A DNA stretch of 64,000 nt from Photobacterium profundum SS9 (GTDB lineage Bacteria; Pseudomonadota; Gammaproteobacteria; Enterobacterales; Vibrionaceae): contig NC_006370.1 of the NCBI RefSeq assembly GCF_000196255.1, positions 3,671,411 through 3,735,410 of the forward strand, in the 5' to 3' direction. Of the stretch, positions 1-10,276 are shown piece after piece. Below the pieces are notes generated by a model, which saw only the letters and a program-made list of their open reading frames with translations, searched no databases and was not told where the DNA came from. A program made the position numbers and the translations under genes. Numbering within the stretch: the first letter of the stretch is position 1; each line of letters starts with the position of its first letter.

Positions 1-486
1 GATTACAGGAATAGCACCAAACAGTGAAATGATGACCTGCGCACCCCAGTAAGACATTTGTCCCCAAGGTAGCAAGTAACCCATGAAAGCTTCAGCCATT
101 AACACGAGGAAAATCAGCATACCAAATAGCCACAATAATTCGCGAGGCTTTTGATAAGAACCGTAAATTAACCCACGAAACATGTGCAAATATACAACAA
201 TAAAGAACGCAGATGCGCCCGTTGAATGCATATAACGCAGTAGCCAACCGTAGTCTACATCACGCATGATGTATTCCACAGAAGCAAATGCACCATCACC
301 AGATGGAACATAATTCATGGTAAGCCAAACACCCGTTACTAGCTGATTAACGAGTACCAACATGGCTAATGAACCAAAAATATACCAAAAGTTAAAGTTC
401 TTCGGCATAGGGTATTCAGATAAATGCTTTTTATAGGCATCCATCACGGGTAAACGTTTTTCAATCCAACCGAGTAAAGCGTCCAT
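1..486 (-). CDS. petB: Cytochrome b of the cytochrome bc1 complex (N-terminal part, cut by window edge)
   Basis: Membrane subunit of the ubiquinol:cytochrome c oxidoreductase. It carries both b hemes and the quinone sites in the inner membrane. Only the first 162 codons are present; the gene runs off the left edge. The visible part has the amphipathic N-terminus, a first membrane span near residues 33-57, and two heme-ligand histidines, H87 (RYMHS) and H101 (YLHMFRG), with the usual 13-residue spacing. Its ATG overlaps the petA stop by one base (TAATG), so the two are translationally coupled. Identification is from conserved cytochrome b motifs and from the Rieske gene next to it. Confidence 0.95.
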   Translation of the reverse strand, partial: MDALLGWIEKRLPVMDAYKKHLSEYPMPKNFNFWYIFGSLAMLVLVNQLVTGVWLTMNYVPSGDGAFASVEYIMRDVDYGWLLRYMHSTGASAFFIVVYLHMFRGLIYGSYQKPRELLWLFGMLIFLVLMAEAFMGYLLPWGQMSYWGAQVIISLFGAIPVI

Positions 487-1076
487 TAGGCAGCCCCCTC
501 ATCAATACCGATAATAATCGAATGATCGCTAACAAACATATGCGGCGGTACCACCAAGTTTAATGGTGCAGGTACGCCAGCAAATACACGACCAGCCATA
601 TCGAACTTTGAACCATGACAAGGACAGAAGAAACCTGAACTGACACCACTCACTTGCTCACTAAAACTGTCTGGTAAATAGGTAGGGGAACAACCGAGGT
701 GGGTACAGATACCTACGGCTAAAAAGATTTCAGGTTTAACTGAACGGAACTTATTGTGGGCATAAGTAGGTTGCTGCGGTTCATCCGAATTGGGATCACG
801 AAGCTGAGCATCATGCTCACCTAACTCTTTCAAAATAGCATCACCACGACGCACAACCCAAACTGGTTTACCACGCCATTCGACGCGAACCATTTGGCCA
901 TCTTCCAATTTACTAATATCAACTTCAACTGGAGCCCCGGCAGCTTTCGCTCTCGCACTTGGGTTCCACGATTTGATAAAAGGTACGGCTACAGCTACTG
1001 CACCCAGACCTCCAACAACCGAAGTCGTCGCAGTTAGGAAGCGGCGTCTGCCGTTACTTACTGGCGCATTGCTCAT
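486..1076 (-). CDS. petA: Ubiquinol-cytochrome c reductase, Rieske iron-sulfur subunit
   Basis: Carries the [2Fe-2S] cluster that passes electrons from ubiquinol to cytochrome c1. The protein has 196 residues in the chosen frame. It has a twin-arginine motif (GRRRFL near residue 9) followed by a membrane anchor, and the two cluster-binding loops CTHLGC (124-129) and CPCHGS (151-156). An ATG five codons upstream (1091) was rejected: the ribosome site GGAG sits 9 bases before the ATG at 1076 but directly abuts the upstream one. First gene of the petABC operon; petB follows with a one-base overlap. Confidence 0.95.
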   Translation of the reverse strand: MSNAPVSNGRRRFLTATTSVVGGLGAVAVAVPFIKSWNPSARAKAAGAPVEVDISKLEDGQMVRVEWRGKPVWVVRRGDAILKELGEHDAQLRDPNSDEPQQPTYAHNKFRSVKPEIFLAVGICTHLGCSPTYLPDSFSEQVSGVSSGFFCPCHGSKFDMAGRVFAGVPAPLNLVVPPHMFVSDHSIIIGIDEGAA

Positions 1077-1333
1077 CCAAACATTCTCCAATGTGCTCCC
1101 GCGCTGGATTATTATTATGTCCTTATGCGCCCCTGGAGCTTACGACTAACTTTAAAACAACAAGAAACAACAGATATTTTGTTACAATTTCTAGTTATGA
1201 TTAACGAGTCAAATGATAAAGAAAACCCCACTTTTTGACAAGTTAAAGCTACCTTTTCGCAACAAATGTGAGAGGTATGTTCTTTTTGTTTCAAAACCTC
1301 GACGAACACATTAAAAAATGACACATTTAAAGC
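1077..1333. other. Intergenic region upstream of petA
   Basis: Roughly 330 bases separate petA from rpsI (1077-1405); the last part holds the rpsI terminator. The remainder must carry the petABC promoter, reading leftward, but I see no pair of -35/-10 hexamers convincing enough to place. Short reading frames here (for example about 69 codons at 1115-1324) lack ribosome sites and recognisable motifs. Confidence 0.5.
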
Positions 1334-1360
1334 AAAAAAAAACCCAACCCGAGGGCTGAG
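1334..1360 (-). terminator. Intrinsic terminator of rplM-rpsI
   Basis: On the minus strand a 7-bp stem with two G-T wobbles (CTCAGCC / GGTTGGG) closes a CTCG loop at 1343-1360 and is followed directly by a run of nine T. A second small hairpin (CCAGAT, loop, ATCTGG, 1380-1396) lies between it and the rpsI stop codon. Confidence 0.7.
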
Positions 1361-1405
1361 CTTTTCTGGTACACAGTAACCAGATATAAAATCTGGCGCG
1401 TAATA

Positions 1406-1798
1406 TTAACGCTTTGAGAACTGTGGTTTACGACGTGCTTTACGTAGACCAACTTTCTTACGCTCAACTTTACGTGCATCACGAGTAACATAACCCGCTG
1501 AACGAAGAGTAGGACGTAGAGTCTCATCGTATTCCATAAGTGCACGGGTAATACCGTGACGAATAGCGCCAGATTGACCAGTAATACCACCACCTTTAAC
1601 AGTGATGTTTAGGTCAAACTTGTCTACCATGTCTAGAAGAACTAGCGGCTGGTTAACAACCATGCGAGCTGTTTCACGACCAAAGTAAACTTCAAGGCTA
1701 CGCTTGTTGATTACAATTTTGCCAGTACCCGGTTTGATGAAAACGCGAGCAGCTGAGCTTTTGCGACGGCCAGTGCCGTAATATTGATTCTCTGCCAT
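1406..1798 (-). CDS. rpsI: 30S ribosomal protein S9
   Basis: Small-subunit ribosomal protein whose basic C-terminal tail reaches the P-site tRNA. The 130 residues match the usual bacterial length. The start is [13 protein letters not shown]; upstream in-frame starts only add a non-conserved extension. The C-terminus is strongly basic and ends KPQFSKR, the typical S9 tail. Second gene of the rplM-rpsI operon, 15 bases after the rplM stop, with a hairpin and T-run downstream. Confidence 0.98.
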   Translation of the reverse strand: MAENQYYGTGRRKSSAARVFIKPGTGKIVINKRSLEVYFGRETARMVVNQPLVLLDMVDKFDLNITVKGGGITGQSGAIRHGITRALMEYDETLRPTLRSAGYVTRDARKVERKKVGLRKARRKPQFSKR

Positions 1799-1813
1799 TG
1801 TCATAATTCCCAA

Positions 1814-2242
1814 TTAGATGTCTAGTACTTTAGGCTGCTGTGCAGCATGGTTGTGCTCAGTACCCGCATAAACTTTAAGTTTACGGTACATTGCACGGCC
1901 TAGAGGACCCTTAGGAAGCATGCCTTTAACAGCAGTTTCGATAACCATTTCTGGCTTCTTATCGATAAGCTTTTCAAAGCTGATTGACTTAAGACCACCG
2001 ATGAAACCTGTGTGGTGGTGGTACATCTTGTCAGTTCTCTTAGCGCCAGTTACAGCAACTTTTTCAGCGTTGATAACTACAATGTAGTCACCAGTGTCAA
2101 CGTGCGGAGTGTACTCCGGCTTATGCTTACCACGTAGACGAGATGCGATTTGAGTTGCTAGACGGCCAAGAGTTTTACCTTCAGCGTCAACAACATACCA
2201 GTCACGTTTTACAGTTTCTGGTTTAGCAACGAAAGTTTTCAT
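1814..2242 (-). CDS. rplM: 50S ribosomal protein L13
   Basis: Large-subunit protein needed early in 50S assembly. It has 142 residues, the same as the E. coli protein, and contains the conserved core around [15 protein letters not shown] and the C-terminal segment with MLPKGPLGR. First gene of the rplM-rpsI operon, preceded by an approximately 138-nt structured leader. In E. coli L13 is known to repress its own operon through the leader; that role here is inferred from the arrangement. Confidence 0.98.
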
Positions 2243-2381
2243 GCTAATAATTACCCGATAATAAAATTAATTCACTTAAAAGGAATACCCAAAAGGATAT
2301 TCCCTCACTGTACAGAGCCCCAGTCATCACCCCTTCGAGCGGTTGGCACTCCCGACTTTCGTCGATACAGGTACGGTGGGT
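2243..2381 (-). promoter_or_regulatory. Structured rplM-rpsI mRNA leader
   Basis: The predicted 5' untranslated region of rplM contains two clear hairpins. The first is a CGAC/GTCG stem closed by a GAAA (GNRA) loop at 2353-2364. The second is a 9-bp stem GGAATATCC / GGGTATTCC with a TTTT loop at 2282-2303, about 40 bases before the ATG. This is a plausible target for L13 autoregulation, as known for the E. coli operon; no binding site has been proven here. Confidence 0.55.
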
Positions 2382-2387
2382 CGCAAG

Positions 2388-2456
2388 ATTATAGGGAAGG
2401 GTGGAGAAAAAATCACCTTTTTTTCAAAAAAAAATGCTTTTTTTTCTTTTTAATCA
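2388..2456 (-). promoter_or_regulatory. rplM promoter with A/T-rich UP-like element
   Basis: A perfect -10 box TATAAT (2388-2393, minus strand) is followed by CTTGCGACCC. The -35 region at about 2411-2417 is weak (GTGATT or GGTGAT, depending on spacing). Just upstream lie long A and T tracts (2405-2456), as in UP elements that bind the RNA polymerase alpha subunit. Strong ribosomal-protein promoters often look like this. Confidence 0.6.
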
Positions 2457-2530
2457 AAATATCGCTTAAAAGTCAGATATATTGATGCCTTCATTGGCAG
2501 TATTAACCCCATTTTGTCTGAATGATTGAT

Positions 2531-3634
2531 TTAAGCTAAATGCGGTTTCGCTAGATAATCGTGGCTTTGCATCTCAATAAGACGTGAACAACAACGTTTA
2601 AACTCAAACTCTAAGCGACCGTCACAATAAAGGGTATCTAGCCCAGCGGCGGCTGAAATAATCAATTTCACATTACGCTCATAAAATTCATCCACCATGG
2701 CAATAAATCGACGGGCAGCGTCATCTTCATTTCCCCCCATAACAATAACGTCAGATAATAATACAGTGTGGTAAATACGCGCTATTTCCATATAGTCGGT
2801 TTGGCTGCGCGCTGTCTGGCATAACGTATTGAAGGTGAAATGGACAATCCCATCAGCTTCTCGCACTGTCGATAGCATGCGGTTATTAATTTCAATGTCG
2901 TGCTGTTGAGTTCTTGGTTCTACCGACAGTTGCATAAAGTACTGTTCAATATTGATCTGGGCTTGTTCATCTAACGGGGAATGATAAATTTCAGCTTGCT
3001 CTAAAGTACGAAGTCGATAGTCAATGCCGGAATCAACGTTAACAACAAAACAATGCTCTTGAATCAGTGCTATTGCAGGTAAAAAACGCGCACGTTGCAA
3101 ACCATTGCGATAAAGCTCTTCAGGAGAAATATTTGACGTTGCGACTAATGTCACACCACGCTTAAACAGTGCTTCAAATAACGTACCTAGAATCATCGCA
3201 TCAGTAATATCAGAAACAAAAAACTCATCGAAGCAGATAATATCGGTTTCAGATTTAAAAATATCAGCAACCAGTTCGAGAGGTTCTGATTGAGCACCGA
3301 GCTGCTGCATCTCATGATGAACACGGTGCATAAAGCGATGGAAATGCATCCGCATTTTGCGTTCTGTAGGCAAGCATTCGAAGAAGGTATCAACCAGATA
3401 CGTTTTACCTCGCCCTACTCCTCCCCAAAAATACACCCCTTTAACGGGCGTTAACGCCACAGGCTTATGTTGACGTTTAAAAAAACGGCCAACTAAAGAC
3501 GGTTTCACTTCCGGTTGCGGAAGTAGCATGCGATGGTAGAGATCATCGAGGTGTGCAACTGCATTTGCTTGTGCCTCATCAGCAAAAAAATCTTCTTGCT
3601 TAAGGTCTTGTTGATATTGCTGTTTTGGCGTCAT
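2531..3634 (-). CDS. zapE: Cell division protein ZapE (AFG1-like ATPase)
   Basis: AFG1/LACE1-family P-loop ATPase. In E. coli ZapE associates with the Z-ring and matters under envelope stress or low oxygen. The protein has 367 residues, with Walker A GGVGRGKT (71-78), Walker B DIICFDEF (131-138) and an arginine-rich C-terminal helical part, all typical. It sits between the rplM-rpsI operon and the divergent zapG, the usual gammaproteobacterial arrangement with degQ/degS. No unusual features seen. Confidence 0.93.
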   Translation of the reverse strand: MTPKQQYQQDLKQEDFFADEAQANAVAHLDDLYHRMLLPQPEVKPSLVGRFFKRQHKPVALTPVKGVYFWGGVGRGKTYLVDTFFECLPTERKMRMHFHRFMHRVHHEMQQLGAQSEPLELVADIFKSETDIICFDEFFVSDITDAMILGTLFEALFKRGVTLVATSNISPEELYRNGLQRARFLPAIALIQEHCFVVNVDSGIDYRLRTLEQAEIYHSPLDEQAQINIEQYFMQLSVEPRTQQHDIEINNRMLSTVREADGIVHFTFNTLCQTARSQTDYMEIARIYHTVLLSDVIVMGGNEDDAARRFIAMVDEFYERNVKLIISAAAGLDTLYCDGRLEFEFKRCCSRLIEMQSHDYLAKPHLA

Positions 3635-3812
3635 CCTGAATCCACTACCTTGTTAACATCCGTACCAATGTTCTTAAGACTGTTAATAACAATCTGCGTT
3701 AACGTGAGACCATCGTTAATCTCAATAAATAGAGTACCATGCCTGATTCTCTGCATGTATAGTAAATAGACAGGCTTAAACCTAATTTCAATTCAGTCAA
3801 AAGGAGTTTTTT

Positions 3813-4250
3813 ATGGCTTGGATTTATGCGCTTATTATTTTCGTTGCTGGTGCTATTGTTGGTGCGTTTGCCGCACGCTTAGGTAACAAAAGCCTAAAAC
3901 AACAAAAAGAACTAAAGAAAGATCTCGATAAATCAAAATACGAACTTGAGCAATACCGTCAAGAACTCGTTGACCATTTTGCTCGCAGTGCAGAACTGCT
4001 TGATAATGTAGCTAAAGACTACAGTAAGCTCTATGAGCATATGGCAAAAACATCGACCGAGCTAATGCCTAATTTACCAGAGCAAGATAATCCTTTTGCT
4101 CGCCGTATTAGTACATTAGAAGCCGTTAAGCAGCCAGCAGAGCCATTGCATGATCAACCTCGCGATTATGCCAGTGGTGCAACGGGTCTTTTCAACGACA
4201 AGCCTGTTGAAGAAGCACCTGAAAAAGTTGAAGAGTCAAAAGCTAGCTAA
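3813..4250 (+). CDS. zapG: Z-ring associated protein ZapG (YhcB, DUF1043)
   Basis: Small inner-membrane protein of the YhcB/ZapG family, linked in E. coli to cell division and envelope growth. The 145 residues comprise an N-terminal membrane helix (about 3-24, rich in G and A), a long charged coiled-coil (about 28-75) and a disordered acidic tail. The ribosome site AAAAGGAG lies a few bases before the ATG. It is divergent from zapE and upstream of degQ, the family's common context. Confidence 0.9.
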   Translation: MAWIYALIIFVAGAIVGAFAARLGNKSLKQQKELKKDLDKSKYELEQYRQELVDHFARSAELLDNVAKDYSKLYEHMAKTSTELMPNLPEQDNPFARRISTLEAVKQPAEPLHDQPRDYASGATGLFNDKPVEEAPEKVEESKAS

Positions 4251-4306
4251 TCAAACATACCAGCATAAGTTTCAACCAGTTCGATAAAAGGTTACACTTA
4301 ATGCTG

Positions 4307-4335
4307 GGAACTTAGCTCCGGTTTACAGGTCGAAA
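4307..4335 (+). promoter_or_regulatory. Putative sigma-E promoter of degQ
   Basis: GGAACTT at 4307-4313, a 16-base spacer and TCGAAA at 4330-4335 resemble the RpoE consensus (GGAACTT, then a TCTAA/TCAAA-like -10). The degQ ATG lies about 30 bases downstream. This would place the periplasmic protease under envelope-stress control, with DegS, the protease that starts the RpoE cascade, encoded next door. Assigned by eye; transcription is not shown. Confidence 0.55.
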
Positions 4336-4365
4336 TAATCACTTGTTAAATCGGAGTTAACTAAA

Positions 4366-5733
4366 ATGAAGAAACCTTTACTTGTTTTAAGTGCTCTTGC
4401 ACTGGGTATCAGCTCTGTTATAGCCCCTGTAACAGCAACTGCGGCCTTACCTGTATCTGTCAATAACCAACAACTCCCTAGCCTAGCACCTATGCTAGAA
4501 AAAGTGACACCCGCTGTTGTCAGTATTGCAGTCGAAGGGAAGCACACATCCACACAACGACTACCTGATTCATTCCGATTCTTTTTTGGCCCTGATTTCC
4601 CCGAAGAACAAATTAGAGAGCAGCCATTTCGAGGCTTAGGCTCTGGCGTTATTGTCGATGCAGGTAAAGGCTACATCGTTACCAACCATCACGTCATTGA
4701 TGGTGCAGACAAAATTATCGTTCAATTTTATGATGGCAGAGAACTAACAGCCGAGCTGATTGGCAGTGATAAAATGTCGGATATTGCTTTATTGCAAGTT
4801 AAAGCCCCCAAAGATCTTGCTGAAATAAAAATAGCTGATTCTGATCAACTGCGTGTGGGGGATTATACGGTTGCGATTGGTAATCCATTTGGTTTAGGTC
4901 AAACGGTGACATCTGGCATTGTTTCTGCGCTTGGGCGAAGCGGCTTAAATATTGAAAATTTTGAAAACTTCATTCAAACCGATGCTGCAATTAATAGCGG
5001 TAACTCTGGTGGTGCATTAGTTAACCTTAATGGCGAGCTCATTGGCATCAATACCGCCATTCTTGGCCCCAATGGTGGCAACGTCGGGATTGGTTTTGCC
5101 ATTCCATCCAATATGGTCAGAAACCTTACTGAGCAAATATTAGAATTTGGCGAAGTGAAACGTGGCGTTCTTGGCGTACAAGGTGGTGAATTAACCGCTG
5201 AGTTAGCAGAAGCATTTGGCTATGAAACTAACCAAGGTGCCTTTGTTAACCAAGTAATGCCTGATTCTTCGGCAGAAAAAGCGGGGCTAAAAGCGGGAGA
5301 TATCATCGTTTCGATTAACGGTAAAAACATCCGCACCTTTGGAGAATTACGCGCCAAAATTGCCACTCTTGGTGCGGGTAAAAAAGTCACTCTGGGAATC
5401 ATACGCGATAGTAAGGCACAGGATTTCACGGTAACGTTACAAGAAATGGTTCAAAACACCGTGAAAGCTGATAATTTACACCCCGGATTAGTCGGTGCTG
5501 AATTTGCCAACACAAGCTCTAGCGATAACACCAAAGGGGTTAAAGTCACTAATGTTGCCGAAAAATCTCTCGCAGCTCGCTATGGGTTACTGAAGGGTGA
5601 CATCATCATCGGGCTCAATCGTAGCCCAATTAAAAACTTAGGCGAACTGCGTAAAGCACTTGATAAAAATCCAGCAGTATTAGCGTTAGAAGTGCAACGC
5701 AAAGACGCTGTACTTTATTTGATCATTCGCTGA
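4366..5733 (+). CDS. degQ: Periplasmic serine endoprotease/chaperone DegQ (DegP/HtrA family)
   Basis: Degrades or refolds misfolded envelope proteins in the periplasm. The 455 residues begin with a signal peptide (about 1-27, ending ATAA), followed by a trypsin-like domain with catalytic H109 (NHHV), D139 (SDIALL) and S214 (GNSGG), and two PDZ domains (about 260-350 and 365-450). The ATG follows a CGGAG ribosome site. A single degP/degQ-type protease adjacent to degS is typical of Vibrionaceae, where it can fill the DegP role; the sigma-E-like promoter supports that inference. The DegP/DegQ distinction is otherwise not certain from sequence. Confidence 0.93.
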   Translation: MKKPLLVLSALALGISSVIAPVTATAALPVSVNNQQLPSLAPMLEKVTPAVVSIAVEGKHTSTQRLPDSFRFFFGPDFPEEQIREQPFRGLGSGVIVDAGKGYIVTNHHVIDGADKIIVQFYDGRELTAELIGSDKMSDIALLQVKAPKDLAEIKIADSDQLRVGDYTVAIGNPFGLGQTVTSGIVSALGRSGLNIENFENFIQTDAAINSGNSGGALVNLNGELIGINTAILGPNGGNVGIGFAIPSNMVRNLTEQILEFGEVKRGVLGVQGGELTAELAEAFGYETNQGAFVNQVMPDSSAEKAGLKAGDIIVSINGKNIRTFGELRAKIATLGAGKKVTLGIIRDSKAQDFTVTLQEMVQNTVKADNLHPGLVGAEFANTSSSDNTKGVKVTNVAEKSLAARYGLLKGDIIIGLNRSPIKNLGELRKALDKNPAVLALEVQRKDAVLYLIIR

Positions 5734-5755
5734 TCGGTCACTCACGATTTACCTC

Positions 5756-5778
5756 GCCCCGAGCTTATGGCTCGGGGC
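5756..5778 (+). terminator. Strong hairpin after degQ
   Basis: Perfect 9-bp inverted repeat GCCCCGAGC / GCTCGGGGC with a TTATG loop, 22 bases after the degQ stop. No T-run follows, so it may protect the mRNA end or attenuate rather than act as a classic intrinsic terminator. degS follows about 220 bases later. Confidence 0.55.
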
Positions 5779-5995
5779 AATATCAGCCGAAAAGCTCTTC
5801 CCCATCCAGCTTCACAGTTGCTTTCATCATAGTGAAATTTATTTGGTACTTCCGTCTCTATCTCCGATACTTATCAAGAACGGTACGAAACGTATGAATT
5901 ACACGAAATAAGCTGAATGAATCCGTTTGGTATCGAAGTCTTGGGATGCTATCCTGCGCAGTCACTTTTCGTATTTTAATATTCAGGGAGCATTG

Positions 5996-7084
5996 ATGCT
6001 GGCTTTCTTAAGTCGTTCTGTCTTACTAGGCATCGCTACAGCCGCGATATTACTCGTGGCTATTCCTGAATTACGTAGCCAAATGTTTACCTCTTCAGTG
6101 TCATTATCTGAACCGGATACCAAGCTAGAACAAATATCATTTAATAATGCCGTACGCCGAGCATCACCTGCTGTCGTTAATATTTATAACCGACGATATG
6201 ATGCGGATGATCGCTTAACGCTGAGTACTCAAGGGTTGGGTTCAGGTGTCATCATGAGTGATAAGGGCTATATCATTACGAACTATCATGTCGTAGCACA
6301 AGCCGATCAAGTTATTATCGCGTTACAGGATGGTCGTTTTTTCACGGGTCAACTTATCGGTAAAGATCAGCGCACTGATATTGCGGTGCTAAAAATTCAA
6401 GCTGAAAACTTACCCGTGATTCCGCTAAATCCTCGCTATAACCCGGTCGTTGGCGATGTCGTGTTAGCGATAGGCAACCCCTACAATCTGGGTCAAACGA
6501 CAACTTACGGCATTATATCTGCGACTGGGCGTTCTGGGATGAGTTTTTATGGTCGCCAAGATTTCTTGCAAACAGATGCCGCGATCAATAAAGGAAACTC
6601 TGGCGGTGCTTTAGTCAATACACGTGGTGAACTTGTCGGCATCAATACGGCCTCTTTCCAGCAAGCAACCGATATTGAAACATACGGTATTTCTTTTGCT
6701 ATTCCCTATGAGTTAACTCATAAGATAATGAAAAAACTCATTGCTGATGGACGTGTCATTCGTGGTTATATCGGTATTGATGGTCGTGAAATTAATCCTG
6801 TTATGGCGCGCTTATACGATGCCGATCAAGTTAGCGGAATTATTGTGATGGGCATGGATCCGAATGGACCCGCTACAAAATCAGGGTTTAAGGCGCAAGA
6901 CATCTTGGTTGAAATAGATGGTAAGCCTGTCACTGATATGCGTAATGTACTCGATATTGTGACAGAATTACGTCCAGGCAGTACAGTTGCAATGAAAGTG
7001 CTTCGAAATGGCAAGCCGTTAATATTATCAGTGCTCATTGCTGATGAACCAGAAGTGCCTGAACCTGTAGCAACTAGCAACTAG
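5996..7084 (+). CDS. degS: Site-1 protease DegS (outer-membrane stress sensor)
   Basis: Membrane-anchored HtrA protease that senses unfolded porins through its PDZ domain and cleaves RseA to release sigma-E. The 362 residues contain an N-terminal membrane helix (about 4-24), a protease domain with H98 (NYHV), D128 and S202 (GNSGG), and one PDZ domain. The start at 5996 is preceded by GGGAG five bases upstream; an in-frame start at 5927 lacks a ribosome site. The last codons and the TAG stop fall inside a CAACTAG tandem repeat, so the C-terminal tail ends ATSN. Confidence 0.95.
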   Translation: MLAFLSRSVLLGIATAAILLVAIPELRSQMFTSSVSLSEPDTKLEQISFNNAVRRASPAVVNIYNRRYDADDRLTLSTQGLGSGVIMSDKGYIITNYHVVAQADQVIIALQDGRFFTGQLIGKDQRTDIAVLKIQAENLPVIPLNPRYNPVVGDVVLAIGNPYNLGQTTTYGIISATGRSGMSFYGRQDFLQTDAAINKGNSGGALVNTRGELVGINTASFQQATDIETYGISFAIPYELTHKIMKKLIADGRVIRGYIGIDGREINPVMARLYDADQVSGIIVMGMDPNGPATKSGFKAQDILVEIDGKPVTDMRNVLDIVTELRPGSTVAMKVLRNGKPLILSVLIADEPEVPEPVATSN

Positions 7085-7126
7085 CAACTAGCAACTAGCA
7101 ACTAGCAACTAGCAACTAGCAACTAG
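7068..7126 (+). repeat. Tandem 7-bp repeat (CAACTAG) across the degS stop codon
   Basis: Eight perfect copies of CAACTAG (7071-7126), preceded by a partial TAG. The degS stop is the TAG ending the second full copy. Because 7 is not a multiple of 3, every reading frame meets a TAG within 21 bases, so copy-number changes would hardly alter the protein. Such arrays commonly expand and contract by slippage. Confidence 0.95.
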
Positions 7127-7150
7127 CCGATTATCACAGGTAGCCATATA

Positions 7151-7179
7151 AAAAAACCTCGCACTGCGAGGTTTTTTTT
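7151..7179. terminator. Bidirectional terminator between degS and murA
   Basis: CCTCGC / GCGAGG 6-bp stem with an ACT loop, flanked by six A on the left and a T-run on the right. It can serve degS on the plus strand and murA on the minus strand. Confidence 0.9.
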
Positions 7180-7204
7180 ATTACACATCAAGCAACATTA
7201 GTGA

Positions 7205-8729
<1,525 letters not shown>

Positions 8730-8748
8730 AAGCTATCCTCTTTGCTGC

Positions 8749-9060
8749 TCACTTTATATAGGCAGCTAACATTGATTCTACATGACTTAGGCGTAGCAAA
8801 GTTTTGAGCTGCTCTGGTACATTTAATAATGTGAAGTCACATCCCGCATTGATTAACTGCTGAGATAAATGAAGCAACATCACCATTCCGGCAGAGTCTA
8901 CCCGAGATAAGCCCGAAAGATCGAGTGTTACCTTTGAACCCTGTGGCATCCATTCACATCTTTGCCGCCAAAAAGCTGGAACTGTGTCACGTTCCAATAC
9001 CCCTGACAAGCAATAATCACCATTATCCAAGCTCTGTAACCTAATCTTGGCTTTATTCAT
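8749..9060 (-). CDS. mlaB: Phospholipid transport system protein MlaB (STAS domain)
   Basis: Cytoplasmic STAS-domain protein that binds the MlaF ATPase and stabilises the MlaFEDB complex. The 103 residues include the DSAG motif (55-58), at the place of the conserved Thr/Ser helix cap of MlaB. The start at 9060 overlaps the end of mlaC by 8 bases and is coupled to it; an upstream in-frame start at 9096 would extend into mlaC without a conserved sequence. Confidence 0.9.
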   Translation of the reverse strand: MNKAKIRLQSLDNGDYCLSGVLERDTVPAFWRQRCEWMPQGSKVTLDLSGLSRVDSAGMVMLLHLSQQLINAGCDFTLLNVPEQLKTLLRLSHVESMLAAYIK

Positions 9061-9697
9061 TCGCACTCGCCTCACGGCGAATTGGTTTAGCCGCAAGGGT
9101 GATCAAATTTTGTGTTACAACATCAATACCTTTGGTACGAAGTTGCCCACTCCACTCACTTTGCTTGGTTGATATCATACTGACTCCTTCAGCCACCATG
9201 TCAAAACCCTGCCATTCATTGGTTTTTTTATTTTTACGTAATTTGAAATCTAAACGAATAGGTGGGCGTTTCGAATCAACAATATCAATACGCACAGAAA
9301 CGATAGTACGATCCGCTGGAATGGCTTTCGGTGGCTCTATTTTTATATCCTGATTGGTATATTGCGTTAACACTTGTGCATAAGAAGCCACCAGATAATC
9401 AGTAAACGCATCAACAAAGTCATTACGCTGCTCTTTCGTGGTCTTCTTAAGTTGAGGGCCTAAGACTTTATACGCGGCATAACGCGTATTAATGTAAGGC
9501 AATAGCTCTTCTTTAACGACAGTTCGTAAATAGTCTGGGTTGGCTTGGATTTTTCCCTGCTCTGCCTTCAGACGATCAAACGTTGTCTGAGAAACTATCC
9601 CCATCATCGTATAGGGGTTCGTGGCATCAACCGTTGCAGCGCTAGCAAACAATGACAATGATGCTAAACAAAATAAAAAATATCGAATCAATTTCAT
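9053..9697 (-). CDS. mlaC: Periplasmic phospholipid-binding protein MlaC
   Basis: Soluble carrier that shuttles phospholipid between the outer-membrane MlaA complex and the inner-membrane MlaFEDB. It has 214 residues with a cleavable signal peptide (about 1-20, ending ASA) and the Tgt2/MlaC fold region, including LLPYINTRYAAYKVLG. It lies 11 bases after mlaD and overlaps mlaB. Confidence 0.93.
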   Translation of the reverse strand: MKLIRYFLFCLASLSLFASAATVDATNPYTMMGIVSQTTFDRLKAEQGKIQANPDYLRTVVKEELLPYINTRYAAYKVLGPQLKKTTKEQRNDFVDAFTDYLVASYAQVLTQYTNQDIKIEPPKAIPADRTIVSVRIDIVDSKRPPIRLDFKLRKNKKTNEWQGFDMVAEGVSMISTKQSEWSGQLRTKGIDVVTQNLITLAAKPIRREASANE

Positions 9698-9708
9698 TAT
9701 CTACCTAC

Positions 9709-10188
9709 TTATTTATCACTATCGCCGCCAATGCTATACAGCACTTGACCAATCATATCTTCTAAAACTAAGGCTGATTTCGTATCTTCCAATAAATCGC
9801 CGTCATGTAGCATCTCAATATCATCATCGATAAAACCAGGGCTTATACCTAAGTATTGCTCACCCAATAAGCCTGCCGTCAAAATAGCCGCAGAACTGGT
9901 TTCAGGAAAATACCCGTATTTTTTCTCAATCGCCATTGTCACAACAGGCGTAAAACTTTCGGTATCGAGGCTAATATCGATAATACGCCCAACCGAAACA
10001 CCACCGACTTTTATCGGTGAACGCACTTTTAACCCGCCGATATTATCGAAATGCGCCGTCAAGGTGTACGTATCATTCGTACCGATGTTCTGTACATCAG
10101 CCACTTTAAAAACCAGCACAAGTAACGCGGCAATACCTGCCATGATAAATGTGCCTACCCATAATTCTAATTTTTTATTTTGATGCAT
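9709..10188 (-). CDS. mlaD: Phospholipid transport MCE-domain protein MlaD
   Basis: Anchored periplasmic MCE protein forming the hexameric ring on MlaE. It has one membrane helix (about 10-30) and one MCE domain (about 37-120), including the hydrophobic pore-loop stretch LLGEQYLGI. With 159 residues it is shorter than the 183-residue E. coli protein because the disordered tail after the SIGGDSDK end is missing. The start at 10188 is supported by GGGA 8 bases upstream. Confidence 0.93.
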   Translation of the reverse strand: MHQNKKLELWVGTFIMAGIAALLVLVFKVADVQNIGTNDTYTLTAHFDNIGGLKVRSPIKVGGVSVGRIIDISLDTESFTPVVTMAIEKKYGYFPETSSAAILTAGLLGEQYLGISPGFIDDDIEMLHDGDLLEDTKSALVLEDMIGQVLYSIGGDSDK

Positions 10189-10276
10189 CCGTTTATTCCC
10201 AACATCCATTAATAACAGCACACCTTAAACGCGTTAATATTTTGCGGTGTATGCAGTAAGAATATTTCTATTTATG

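Noticed and set aside
1115..1593. Two short leftward frames near the petA-rpsI gap
   Set aside because: No ribosome sites or homology I recognise; the second overlaps rpsI out of frame.
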